From the NCBI RefSeq assembly GCF_004682055.1, contig NZ_QUZU01000043.1, positions 1 through 49,052 of the forward strand: a stretch of 49,052 nucleotides of DNA, given 5' to 3'. The position numbers and the translations under genes were made by a program. The notes under the pieces are model-generated. The model did no database searches, had not been told where the DNA came from, and was given only the letters and a program-made list of their open reading frames with translations. This document shows positions 42,226 through 49,052 of this stretch, piece after piece; position 1 is the stretch's first letter, and the number at the start of each line of letters is the position of its first letter. Source of the DNA: Pseudomonas kairouanensis. GTDB taxonomy: Bacteria; Pseudomonadota; Gammaproteobacteria; Pseudomonadales; Pseudomonadaceae.

Positions 42226-42244
42226 TTAACATTGAGTCTGTTAA
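42226..42244. promoter_or_regulatory. AT-rich palindrome upstream of ltnD
   Basis: TTAAC (42226-42230) and GTTAA (42240-42244) are inverted with a 9-bp spacer, next to two direct copies of TAACATT. It lies about 120 bp upstream of ltnD and is a candidate site for the DeoR-type regulator. No second copy was found elsewhere to support it. Confidence 0.35.
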
Positions 42245-42283
42245 CCGCCGCCGTCGAGCAACTCATCGCAATGCTTGTGCTTT

Positions 42284-42309
42284 GCGTATTATGGTATACC
42301 ATCATACGC
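42284..42309. promoter_or_regulatory. 26-bp palindromic operator before the AA_synth operon
   Basis: The site reads GCGTAT-T-ATGGTATACCAT-C-ATACGC: a perfect 12-bp core and 6-bp outer arms, with a single unmatched pair between them. It ends 29 bp before the start codon at 42339, a position that would block or overlap the promoter. The TGGTATACCA core is common among FCD-type GntR sites, and such a regulator gene lies at 45898 just after this operon. Confidence 0.78.
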
Positions 42310-42338
42310 AAACCACCCCACATCAGATGGAGCCGCTC

Positions 42339-42929
42339 ATGAGTTTCGAAATTCGCAAAATCGTCAGCTATGTAGAAGAAACCTTTATCGAAGGCGGCAA
42401 AGCCTCCGACACCCCGGTAAAAATGGTCGGCTTGGCCGTCGTGCTGAAAAACCCATGGCTGGGCCAGGGTTTCGTCGAAGACCTCAAGCCGGTTATCCGC
42501 GCCAACTGCTCGGACCTCGGTGCGCTGATGGTCGAGCGTTTGGTGGGCATCATCGGCGGTGCCGAAAACATCGAGGCCTACGGTAAAGCAGCGGTCGTCG
42601 GTGCCGACGGCGAGATCGAGCACGCCTCCGCGATCATCCACACCCTGCGCTTTGGCAACCACTACCGTGAAGCGGTCAAGGCCAAGAGCTACCTGAGTTT
42701 CACCAACAAGCGCGGCGGCCCGGGCACCTCGATCCAGATCCCGATGATGCACAAGGACGACGAAGGTCTGCGTTCGCACTACATCACCCTGGAAATGCAG
42801 ATCGAAGACTCGCCGCGTGCCGACGAAATCGTCGTGGTACTGGGTTGTGCCGACGGCGGCCGCCTGCACCCACGTATCGGTAACCGTTACATCGACCTGG
42901 AAGAACTGGCCGCCGAAAAGGCCCAGTAA
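42339..42929 (+). CDS. Amino acid synthesis (AA_synth) family protein
   Basis: Protein of 196 residues matching the AA_synth family (PF06684 type). Conserved stretches are IRKIVSYVEETFIEGGKA, KNPWLGQGFVEDL, MVERLVGIIGG, IEAYGKAAVVG and GGPGTSIQIPMMHKDD. Despite the family name the biochemical role is not established; the known structure is described as similar to the chorismate-mutase/YjgF type, which is also the fold of RutC. It heads an operon with a hydrolase, an aldehyde dehydrogenase and a flavin reductase, so a role in an intermediate-processing step of catabolism is more likely than amino-acid synthesis. The ATG at 42339 is chosen from the conserved N-terminus. Confidence 0.85.
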   Translation: MSFEIRKIVSYVEETFIEGGKASDTPVKMVGLAVVLKNPWLGQGFVEDLKPVIRANCSDLGALMVERLVGIIGGAENIEAYGKAAVVGADGEIEHASAIIHTLRFGNHYREAVKAKSYLSFTNKRGGPGTSIQIPMMHKDDEGLRSHYITLEMQIEDSPRADEIVVVLGCADGGRLHPRIGNRYIDLEELAAEKAQ

Positions 42930-42972
42930 GAACGGCTTGGCCCCCAATAAAAAAGGCATGCAGGAGCGCTCC

Positions 42973-43806
42973 ATGATTCGGCTCACCGCTGAACGCACCC
43001 CGGCTGGCACCAGTTATCTGGCGACCGGCCAAGGCCAGCCTGTGGTTTTGATCCACGGCGTGGGCCTGAATAAAGAAATGTGGGGCGGGCAAGTCGTTGG
43101 CCTGGCCACGAACTACCGCGTGATCACCTACGACATGCTCGGCCACGGCGCCAGCCCGCGCCCGGCCGCCGGCACGCCGCTATTGGGCTATGCCGACCAA
43201 TTGCTGGAACTGCTCGATCACCTGGAACTGCCCCAGGCCACGGTGATCGGCTTTTCCATGGGCGGCCTGGTCGCCCGGGCGTTTGCCCTGCATTACCCCG
43301 AGCGCCTCAAAGGCTTGGTGGTACTTAACAGCGTGTTCAACCGCAGCCCCGAGCAGCGTGCCGGCGTGATCGCCCGCACCGCCCAGGCCGCCGAACACGG
43401 ACCGGATGCCAACGCAGAAGCGGCGCTGTCGCGCTGGTTCAGCCGCGAATACCAGGCGGCCAACCCGGCGCAGATCGCGGCCTTGCGTGAAACCCTGGCG
43501 GGCAATGACCCCCAGGGCTACCTCACCACCTATGAGCTGTTTGCGACCCAGGATATGTACCGCGCCGATGACCTCAAGAGCCTGCGCGCCCCTACCCTGG
43601 TCGCCACCGGCGAACTCGACCCCGGCTCAACCCCGGAAATGGCCCGGCAACTGGCCGACCGTATTCCCGGCGCCACCGTTGCAGTGCTGGCCGAACAACG
43701 GCATATGATGCCGGTAGAATCGCCGCGCCTGGTCAACCAGTTGCTGCTGGGCTTTCTTGACACGGTGTACGCCCAAAACACTCCAATAAAGGGGATCGTT
43801 GCATGA
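42973..43806 (+). CDS. Alpha/beta hydrolase
   Basis: Hydrolase of 277 residues. The oxyanion region is LIHGVGLNKEMW, the nucleophile elbow VIGFSMGGLVARAF (Ser95), and the catalytic His lies in EQRHMMPVESP near the C-terminus; Asp in TGELDPGSTPEM completes the triad. The sequence type resembles RutD and beta-ketoadipate enol-lactonase. AGGAG overlaps the preceding stretch and supports the ATG at 42973, though ATG 42958 is in frame. Its stop overlaps the aldehyde dehydrogenase start (ATGA). It probably hydrolyses an amide, carbamate or lactone intermediate. Confidence 0.88.
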   Translation: MIRLTAERTPAGTSYLATGQGQPVVLIHGVGLNKEMWGGQVVGLATNYRVITYDMLGHGASPRPAAGTPLLGYADQLLELLDHLELPQATVIGFSMGGLVARAFALHYPERLKGLVVLNSVFNRSPEQRAGVIARTAQAAEHGPDANAEAALSRWFSREYQAANPAQIAALRETLAGNDPQGYLTTYELFATQDMYRADDLKSLRAPTLVATGELDPGSTPEMARQLADRIPGATVAVLAEQRHMMPVESPRLVNQLLLGFLDTVYAQNTPIKGIVA

Positions 43807-45284
43807 CGCTTGAACGCTTCCAGATGTGCATCGGCGGGCAATGGGTCGATGCCCTGTCCGGCAAGACCTTCGACAGCCTCAACCCGGCCCTGGCCGAACC
43901 CTGGGCGCAACTGCCCGACGCCGACGAAGCCGACGTAGAGCGCGCCGTGCAGGCTGCGCAAACGGCTTTCGACAGCCCGGCCTGGCGTGGCCTTACCGCC
44001 ACGGCGCGGGGCAAACTGCTGCGACGCCTGGGTGATTTGATCGCCGACAACAAAGAACACCTGGCCCAGCTGGAGAGCCGCGACAACGGCAAGCTGATTC
44101 GTGAAACCCGTGGCCAGGTCAGCTACCTGCCGGAGTTTTTCCACTACACCGCAGGCCTGGCCGACAAGCTCGAAGGCGGCACCCTGCCCCTCGACAAACC
44201 GGATCTGTTCGCCTACACCGTGCACGAAGCCATGGGCGTGGTCGCCGCGATCATTCCGTGGAACAGCCCGCTGTACCTGACCGCGATCAAACTCGCCCCA
44301 GCCTTGGCGGCGGGCAATACCATCGTGATCAAGCCGTCGGAACATGCCTCGGCCACTATCCTGGAACTGGCGCGCCTGGCCCTCGAAGCCGGCATTCCGC
44401 CGGGCGTGGTCAACGTGGTCACGGGCTACGGCCCCAGCACCGGCGCCGCCCTCACCCGCCACCCGCTGGTGCGCAAGATCGCCTTCACCGGCGGCGCGGC
44501 CACCGCACGCCATGTGGTGCGCAGCAGCGCGGAGAACTTCGCCAAGCTGTCCCTGGAACTGGGCGGCAAGTCGCCGAACATCATCTTTGCCGATGCCGAC
44601 CTCGACAGCGCCATCAACGGCGCGATTGCCGGGATCTATGCCGCGTCCGGGCAAAGCTGCGTGTCCGGTTCGCGCCTGTTGGTGCAGGAAGAGATCTACG
44701 ACGAATTCGTCGAACGCCTGGTCGCCCGCGCCCAGCGCATCCGCATCGGCAACCCCCAGGACGACGCCAGCGAAATGGGCCCCATGGCCACCGCGCAGCA
44801 GTTGGCCGTGGTCGAAGGCCTGGTGGCTGACGCGATTGCCGAAGGCGCACGCCTGCGCACCGGCGGCAAACGCCCGCAGAACCTGGGCGAAGGCTGGTTC
44901 TACGAGCCGACGCTGTTCGAGTGCGACCGCAACTCGATGAAGATCATGCAAGAAGAAGTGTTCGGCCCGGTGGCCTCGGTGATCCGCTTCAAGGACGAAG
45001 CCGAAGCCCTGGCCATCGCCAACGACTCCCAGTTCGGCCTTGCCGCCGGTATCTGGACCCGTGACCTGGGCCGCGCCCACCGCCTGGCCCGGGATGTGCG
45101 CTCAGGCATCATCTGGATCAACACCTACCGCGCCGTGTCGGCGATGGCGCCGATTGGCGGTTTCAAGAACAGTGGCTATGGACGCGAAAGCGGCATCGAT
45201 TCGGTGCTGGCCTACACCGAGCTGAAAACGGTGTGGATCAACCTGTCCCAGGCGCCTATGCCTGACCCTTTTGTGATGCGCTAA
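43803..45284 (+). CDS. Aldehyde dehydrogenase
   Basis: NAD(P)+-dependent dehydrogenase of 493 residues, normal length. PWNSPLYLTAIKLAPALAAGNTIVIKPSEHA forms the cofactor site, LELGGKSPNIIFADAD contains the general base Glu, and GQSCVSGSRLLVQE contains the catalytic Cys. It is translationally coupled to the hydrolase by a 4-bp overlap and followed 12 bp later by the flavin reductase. It would oxidise a semialdehyde (for example malonic or a substituted semialdehyde) made by the upstream steps. There is no acyl-CoA-type signature. Confidence 0.9.
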   Translation: MTLERFQMCIGGQWVDALSGKTFDSLNPALAEPWAQLPDADEADVERAVQAAQTAFDSPAWRGLTATARGKLLRRLGDLIADNKEHLAQLESRDNGKLIRETRGQVSYLPEFFHYTAGLADKLEGGTLPLDKPDLFAYTVHEAMGVVAAIIPWNSPLYLTAIKLAPALAAGNTIVIKPSEHASATILELARLALEAGIPPGVVNVVTGYGPSTGAALTRHPLVRKIAFTGGAATARHVVRSSAENFAKLSLELGGKSPNIIFADADLDSAINGAIAGIYAASGQSCVSGSRLLVQEEIYDEFVERLVARAQRIRIGNPQDDASEMGPMATAQQLAVVEGLVADAIAEGARLRTGGKRPQNLGEGWFYEPTLFECDRNSMKIMQEEVFGPVASVIRFKDEAEALAIANDSQFGLAAGIWTRDLGRAHRLARDVRSGIIWINTYRAVSAMAPIGGFKNSGYGRESGIDSVLAYTELKTVWINLSQAPMPDPFVMR

Positions 45285-45296
45285 GAGGCCCCTGCC

Positions 45297-45782
45297 ATGA
45301 TCGAACCCGGCATTTACAAAGACGTGATGAGCTCGTTCCCGTCCGGCGTCACGGTGGTCACCACCCTGGACCCGGACGGCGGCATCGTCGGCATCACCGC
45401 CAGTGCGTTCAGCGCGCTGTCGATTGACCCGGCGCTGGTGCTGTTCTGCCCCAACTACGCCTCCGACACCTACCCGATCCTGCGCGACAGCAAGCGCTTT
45501 GCGATCCACTTGCTGTCCGCCGACCAGACCGCCGAAGCCTATGCCTTTGCGGGCAAGGGCAAGGAAAAGGCCAAGGGCATCGAGTGGCAACTGAGCGCGT
45601 TGGGCAACCCGCTGCTGGCCAACGCCACGGCGATCATCGAGTGCGAGCTGTGGCGCGAGTACGACGGCGGTGACCACGCGATCATCGTCGGCGCGGTGAA
45701 AAACCTGATTTTGCCAGAGCAGCCGGTCACACCGATGGTCTACCACAAGGGCAAGCTGGGTCCGTTGCCCGCCTTGGCCTAA
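45297..45782 (+). CDS. Flavin reductase family protein
   Basis: FMN-binding split-barrel protein of 161 residues. MSSFPSGVTVVTT, the family signature GITASAFSALSIDPALVLFCPNYAS and GDHAIIVGAVKNL are clear. Members use NAD(P)H to supply reduced flavin to a two-component monooxygenase, as RutF does for RutA. No monooxygenase gene is present in the operon or elsewhere in the window, so the partner must be encoded elsewhere or the protein acts differently. It is the last gene of the operon. Confidence 0.9.
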   Translation: MIEPGIYKDVMSSFPSGVTVVTTLDPDGGIVGITASAFSALSIDPALVLFCPNYASDTYPILRDSKRFAIHLLSADQTAEAYAFAGKGKEKAKGIEWQLSALGNPLLANATAIIECELWREYDGGDHAIIVGAVKNLILPEQPVTPMVYHKGKLGPLPALA

Positions 45783-45897
45783 GGGGCACCGGGGGGCCGT
45801 GCGGGTTTGTCGCTTAAAGAACGCAGCGTGATAAACTCGCCGACACTTTCGGCCCCTGGTCGGCCCCCAGTTAACCGTTACAGACAGAGCAGCCCCC

Positions 45898-46650
45898 ATG
45901 AAACGCGCGCCCCTCGACGACAGCTTCAAGGTCAACCACAACCCGGTCACCCTGCGGGAAATCGTGCTGGAGAAACTGCGCAGCGCGATCATGAACTTCC
46001 AACTGTTGCCGGGCGACCGCCTGGTGGAGCGCGACTTGTGCGACCGCCTTGGCGTCAGCCGCACCTCGGTGCGTGAAGCCTTGCGGCACCTGGAGTCCGA
46101 AGGCCTGGTGGAATTCGCCGATGCCAAGGGCCCGCAGGTGGCAATCATCACCCTGGCGGACGCGGTCGATATCTATGAACTGCGTTGCGTGCTCGAAGGC
46201 TTGATCGTGCAGCTGTTCACCCTGCGCGCCAAGGCCAAGGACATCAAGGCCCTGGAAAAAGCCCTGGAAGACAACCGCAAAGCCCTCAAGGACGGCGAGT
46301 TGCAACAGGTGATCGACTCGGTGCAAGGCTTCTACGACGTGCTGCTGGAAGGCTCGGGCAACCATGTCGCCGCCACCCAGTTGCGCCAGTTGCAGGCGCG
46401 CATCAGCTACCTGCGGGCCACCTCGGTGTCCCAGGAAAACCGCCGCGACGCCAGCAACCACGAAATGGAACGCATGGTCGAGGCCATCAAGAGCCGCGAC
46501 CCGTTGGCCGCCCACCAGGCCTGTGTCGACCACGTACGCGCCGCTGCCGCCGTGGCCCTGGACTACCTCAAGCGCAAACAGGAAGAAACCGGCAAGCTGC
46601 CGGAAATCACCCTGCCCATCGCCCTCAAAGAACCGCGCATAGGTCACTGA
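45898..46650 (+). CDS. GntR-family regulator, FCD type
   Basis: Regulator of 250 residues. The N-terminal winged helix is VTLREIVLEKLRSAIMNFQLLPGDRLVERDLCDRLGVSRTSVREALRHLESEGLVE, followed by an FCD ligand-binding domain (DIYELRCVLEGLIVQLF). It lies 115 bp after the flavin reductase on the same strand. The FCD class often binds TGGTATACCA-type sites, one of which sits inside the 26-bp operator at 42284, so it is the best candidate repressor of that operon. A NUDIX gene follows after 2 bp and is probably co-transcribed. Confidence 0.9.
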   Translation: MKRAPLDDSFKVNHNPVTLREIVLEKLRSAIMNFQLLPGDRLVERDLCDRLGVSRTSVREALRHLESEGLVEFADAKGPQVAIITLADAVDIYELRCVLEGLIVQLFTLRAKAKDIKALEKALEDNRKALKDGELQQVIDSVQGFYDVLLEGSGNHVAATQLRQLQARISYLRATSVSQENRRDASNHEMERMVEAIKSRDPLAAHQACVDHVRAAAAVALDYLKRKQEETGKLPEITLPIALKEPRIGH

Positions 46651-46652
46651 CC

Positions 46653-47216
46653 GTGCCCAGCCCCAGCTTTTGCCCGACCTGCGGCGGCAGTGACTTAGGT
46701 CACCAGTTGCCACCGGGCGATACCCATGAGCGCCTGATGTGCCGGGGCTGCGGCTATATCCACTACATCAACCCCAAGATCATTGCCGGCTGCATCATCG
46801 AGCAGGACGGCAAGTACTTGCTGTGCCAACGGGCGATTCCACCGCGTCCCGGCACCTGGACGCTACCGGCCGGTTTTATGGAAGGCGGCGAGACCACCGA
46901 GCAGGCGGCGCTGCGGGAGGTGTGGGAAGAAAGCGGTGTGCGGGCGGAGATTGTCTCGCCCTACTCTATTTTCAGCGTGCCCAGGATCAGCGAGGTGTAC
47001 ATCATCTTTCGCGCCATTGCGCTGGAGATCACTGGGCAGTTTGGGCCGGAGACGTTGGACTACAAGTTTTTCGCGCCGGAGGATATTCCTTGGGAGAGCA
47101 TCTACTACCCGGCGATCCGGCAGATTCTTGAGCGGTATATCGAGGAGCGGCAGGCTGGGGTGTATGGCATCTATATTGGCAATGATGACAGCGGCAAGAT
47201 CCATTTCATCCGCTGA
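46653..47216 (+). CDS. NUDIX hydrolase with zinc-ribbon N-terminus
   Basis: Pyrophosphohydrolase of 187 residues. The N-terminal zinc ribbon has paired CxxC motifs (CPTCGG and CRGCGY). The NUDIX box fits G-x5-E-x7-REUxEExGU exactly (GFMEGGETTEQAALREVWEESGV). The start is GTG, 2 bp after the GntR stop; no ATG fits. The zinc-ribbon NUDIX type includes NADH and nucleotide-sugar pyrophosphatases; the substrate is not identifiable. Its link to the preceding regulator may be incidental. Confidence 0.9.
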   Translation: MPSPSFCPTCGGSDLGHQLPPGDTHERLMCRGCGYIHYINPKIIAGCIIEQDGKYLLCQRAIPPRPGTWTLPAGFMEGGETTEQAALREVWEESGVRAEIVSPYSIFSVPRISEVYIIFRAIALEITGQFGPETLDYKFFAPEDIPWESIYYPAIRQILERYIEERQAGVYGIYIGNDDSGKIHFIR

Positions 47217-47237
47217 TCTTTCGGTCGGGCACGATTC

Positions 47238-47365
47238 AAAATGTGGGAGCGGGCTTGTCGGGTCGCCGCATCGCTGCGATAGCTATGTGGTGGGCGCCAG
47301 AGCGTTTGGGTCGGAGTACATATCCGTTATTTGGGTAACGGCGGCTATTGGTTCCGCTCTTACAG
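47238..47365 (+). repeat. Left part of an interrupted intergenic repeat (REP start, then long conserved segment)
   Basis: A truncated REP (AATGTGGGAGCGGGCTTG) runs straight into GTCGGGTCGCCGCATCGC and then GGAGTACATATCCGTTATTT, a composite that I recall as frequent between Pseudomonas genes. It ends in CTCTTACAG (47357-47365), the left copy of the insertion-site duplication. The right part resumes at 48832. Confidence 0.65.
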
Positions 47366-48831
47366 CCATGCCTTTCAAGGTCTGCGTTTAAAAAGCCGTT
47401 TAAAGTCATGTTTTGGCCTGCTTATTCGACTTGGCAGCCTTAAGCACCCGATCGGTTGAAACATGAGCCCGCGCTGCTTTTCCTTCCAGCCACTCCTTGG
47501 ATTTGGCGACTTTGGGGCCGCGTGGGCTTTTCGCAATAGCCTTAGGCTTGATCAACCTCGCCAAAGCCAGTAACCGCTCTGCCAGCCCTTGCGAAGTTTT
47601 TTCGAGAGGGAAGTATTCCGCCGGCAGGGCGATCTGCATGCCCTCATAACCGCTGCGTACGTGTACCGCCAAATGGAACATCGAGGCCTCCCAACCCTCT
47701 GGCTGCGTTTCGCGGTGCGCCTGGTCAACGCTACGCTTGAGAACTGACAAAACGTTGTAAGCCAGAACCGCTGAGGCAAAGCCCAACAGTGCGGCTTTAG
47801 GGGTGCCAAGGCTATTTATTTCACTTTCCAGCACCGCTTCAAGCCGCTGGAACATCCCTTCAATGCTCCACCGTCGACGGTATAAATCCGCTATCTGGCG
47901 AGCGTTGATGGTGTCGGGCAAATTGCTCCAGAACCACATCACTGAATCACCTGAGTCATTGGCTGTCTGCAGGCTCAACTCAACGCGCCGCCATCGGCGG
48001 CCACTTTTAACTTCGATGATTTGTTCGCGAACGGTTCCGCTTTCGACGGCCCCTGACTCTTGCCAATCACTTTCCTGGATCACCCGTGGATGCGTGCCGG
48101 GTTGGCGAACGATGAACGATGCCCCTGTGTCCTCGCAGGCCTGCAGGACAGGCAGCGTGCAGTAGAGCCGGTCACCCATCCACAGCTGACCCGCGCTAGC
48201 GCGGGCCAGCAGTGGTAGAAAACTGACCCGCTCGCTGGCGTAGGCGTCCTCGCAAGGCTCAAGATCAACGACTAAATCCAGATCAGGGTCGTAGGCCACC
48301 ACGGAAAATCCTGGGCGAGCGGCACCACGCTCTGTGCGCAAAGGGCCTAGCCGCTTTTCTGTAGACGGCAAGTGATTACCATCGACAACGCGCAACTGCC
48401 AGCCGGGCAGAATCGATGAGTGGCCGAGCGTTTTGATGGTCGGTTCCAAACGCTCGGCGCTGCCTGAAATCAGCGCTCGCAGCAGCTCGGGCTCGGTTCG
48501 GCTGATCTTGTCATAGACCGCTGCAAGGCTGACCGAAAGCCCCTCCATCTTGCGCGCTGCTGCGTGTAGTGAAGGTCTTAGGCCCAATGAAACAAGGGAC
48601 ATCAGCTCAACAACGGTTGAAAACAAAAGCTCACGGGAGTACTGACGCTGGCGATAATCATCAAACACCTTGTCAACCCATTCAGCAGGCACTGCCTGCT
48701 CTAATACCAGTTTGGTCATGACACTGGCCGGTGCTTGTTTTTCAAACCGCTCTAGAACCTTTTCCCACATCGTTTCGTCATCCTGACTGAAATAGTTGGG
48801 GGATTTTAAACCAAGACCTTGAAAGGCGTGG
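47366..48831 (-). mobile_element. IS4-family insertion sequence, intact
   Basis: Terminal inverted repeats of 28 bp are at 47366-47393 and 48804-48831. Both read CCA[T/C]GCCTTTCAAGGTCT then a 2-base difference and GTTTAAAA. The 9-bp sequence CTCTTACAG flanks the element on both sides (47357-47365 and 48832-48840) as the target duplication. The element is about 1.47 kb with a single transposase gene, the layout of IS4 family members. Unbroken ends and identical duplications suggest a recent insertion. Confidence 0.9.
47406..48770 (-). CDS. IS4-family transposase (DDE)
   Basis: Transposase of 454 residues. The N-terminal region MWEKVLERFEKQAPASVMTKLVLEQ is the IS4 DUF4372-like DNA-binding part. 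The catalytic acidic triad is Asp130 (RVVDGNHLP), Asp200 (LWMGDRLYC) and Glu304 in the Y-R-E signature (YRRRWSIEGMFQRLE). The frame is open upstream to 49013, but that part crosses the right inverted repeat and flanking repeat, so the start at 48770, inside the element, is correct. The gene appears intact. Confidence 0.93.
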   Translation of the reverse strand: MWEKVLERFEKQAPASVMTKLVLEQAVPAEWVDKVFDDYRQRQYSRELLFSTVVELMSLVSLGLRPSLHAAARKMEGLSVSLAAVYDKISRTEPELLRALISGSAERLEPTIKTLGHSSILPGWQLRVVDGNHLPSTEKRLGPLRTERGAARPGFSVVAYDPDLDLVVDLEPCEDAYASERVSFLPLLARASAGQLWMGDRLYCTLPVLQACEDTGASFIVRQPGTHPRVIQESDWQESGAVESGTVREQIIEVKSGRRWRRVELSLQTANDSGDSVMWFWSNLPDTINARQIADLYRRRWSIEGMFQRLEAVLESEINSLGTPKAALLGFASAVLAYNVLSVLKRSVDQAHRETQPEGWEASMFHLAVHVRSGYEGMQIALPAEYFPLEKTSQGLAERLLALARLIKPKAIAKSPRGPKVAKSKEWLEGKAARAHVSTDRVLKAAKSNKQAKT

Positions 48832-49052
48832 CTCTTACAGCGGCTCACTTTTGAAAAGCGCAAAAGTAAGCAAAACGCTTCGCCCCACCACTCGGTGCCT
48901 CGCCTAGGCTCGGCATGCCCTCTCTCCGGCTTGAATCCGTGGGCCGCCGCAATGGGCCATCCATGGCCCAGTGCGGCTAACCCGGCGTCCTGCCGGGTTA
49001 CCCACGGATTCAAGCCTGCGTTCGGCCAGCGTGGTTTAACGGGGCGCCTAAG
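48832..49052. repeat. Right part of the interrupted repeat, with a branched palindrome
   Basis: After the second CTCTTACAG the sequence continues CGGCTCACTTTTGAAAAGCGC and onward to a structured block. GGCTTGAATCCGTGGG (48928-48943) pairs perfectly with 49001-49016. Inside it are TGGGCCAT/ATGGCCCA (48953-48970), extended by GCCGC/GCGGC, and TAACCCGGC/GCCGGGTTA (48978-49000). This gives a three-way junction. No convincing coding sequence is seen. Confidence 0.7.

Noticed and set aside
48771..49013. N-terminal extension of the transposase reading frame
   Set aside because: It runs across the IS inverted repeat into the host repeat, so it cannot be part of the native gene.

Overview
The window looks like a chromosomal accessory or catabolic region of a Pseudomonas of the fluorescens group. 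The evidence is GC-rich genes with long antisense frames, many REP/REPIN palindromes of the fluorescens type (GTGGGAGCGGGCTTGCTCGCGA and GTGGGAGGGGGCTTGCTCCCGAT cores), a XenA-type reductase, a non-phosphorylating arabinose pathway and PctA-type chemoreceptor architecture. No tRNA, rRNA, CRISPR array or prophage is visible, and no gene-free stretch exceeds about 300 bases. All functions are read from sequence by family recognition; no database search was run.

Layout. (1) 0.1-5 kb: a sigma-54 activator faces a three-gene operon (inositol-dehydrogenase-like oxidoreductase, hydroxypyruvate-isomerase-like protein, ribose/inositol-type binding protein) that starts at a near-perfect sigma-54 promoter with tandem palindromes upstream. 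(2) 5-13.1 kb: an RND efflux operon (pump, adaptor, outer-membrane lipoprotein, YghU-type glutathione enzyme) diverges from a MarR regulator and a second GST, with a MarR-type palindrome between them. (3) 13.2-15.3 kb: a two-gene, lower-GC unit of an ATP-grasp ligase and an EamA exporter, of unknown product. (4) 15.5-28.8 kb: an L-arabinose oxidation locus. It holds an SDR dehydrogenase, a periplasmic mutarotase, AraFGH, a lactonase, alpha-ketoglutarate-semialdehyde dehydrogenase, an AraD1/FAH protein, an MFS carrier, an IlvD/Edd dehydratase and a FadR-type GntR regulator. Both divergent promoters of this locus carry the same ATAGT-N3-ACTAT motif. (5) 28.9-35.9 kb: a TonB-dependent siderophore receptor, XenA with a divergent ArsR regulator, a bestrophin-like channel and a dCache chemoreceptor. 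(6) 35.9-42.1 kb: a complete L-threonate/four-carbon acid sugar locus (DeoR regulator, OtnI, GntP permease, OtnC, OtnK, LtnD). (7) 42.3-46.7 kb: an operon of an AA_synth-family protein, an alpha/beta hydrolase, an aldehyde dehydrogenase and a flavin reductase. It has a 26-bp palindromic operator and a GntR/FCD gene, and resembles Rut-type ring or amide catabolism without its oxygenase. (8) 46.7-49 kb: a NUDIX hydrolase, then an IS4-family insertion sequence with clear inverted repeats and a 9-bp target duplication, inserted into a long structured intergenic repeat.

Taken together the region is a set of scavenging modules (cyclic polyol, arabinose, threonate, an unknown nitrogen or ring compound, siderophore iron) and electrophile or drug defence modules (RND plus GSTs, XenA). 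Each has its own local regulator, and REPINs mark many of the joins. The two least explained units are the ATP-grasp/EamA pair and the AA_synth/hydrolase/ALDH/flavin-reductase operon.
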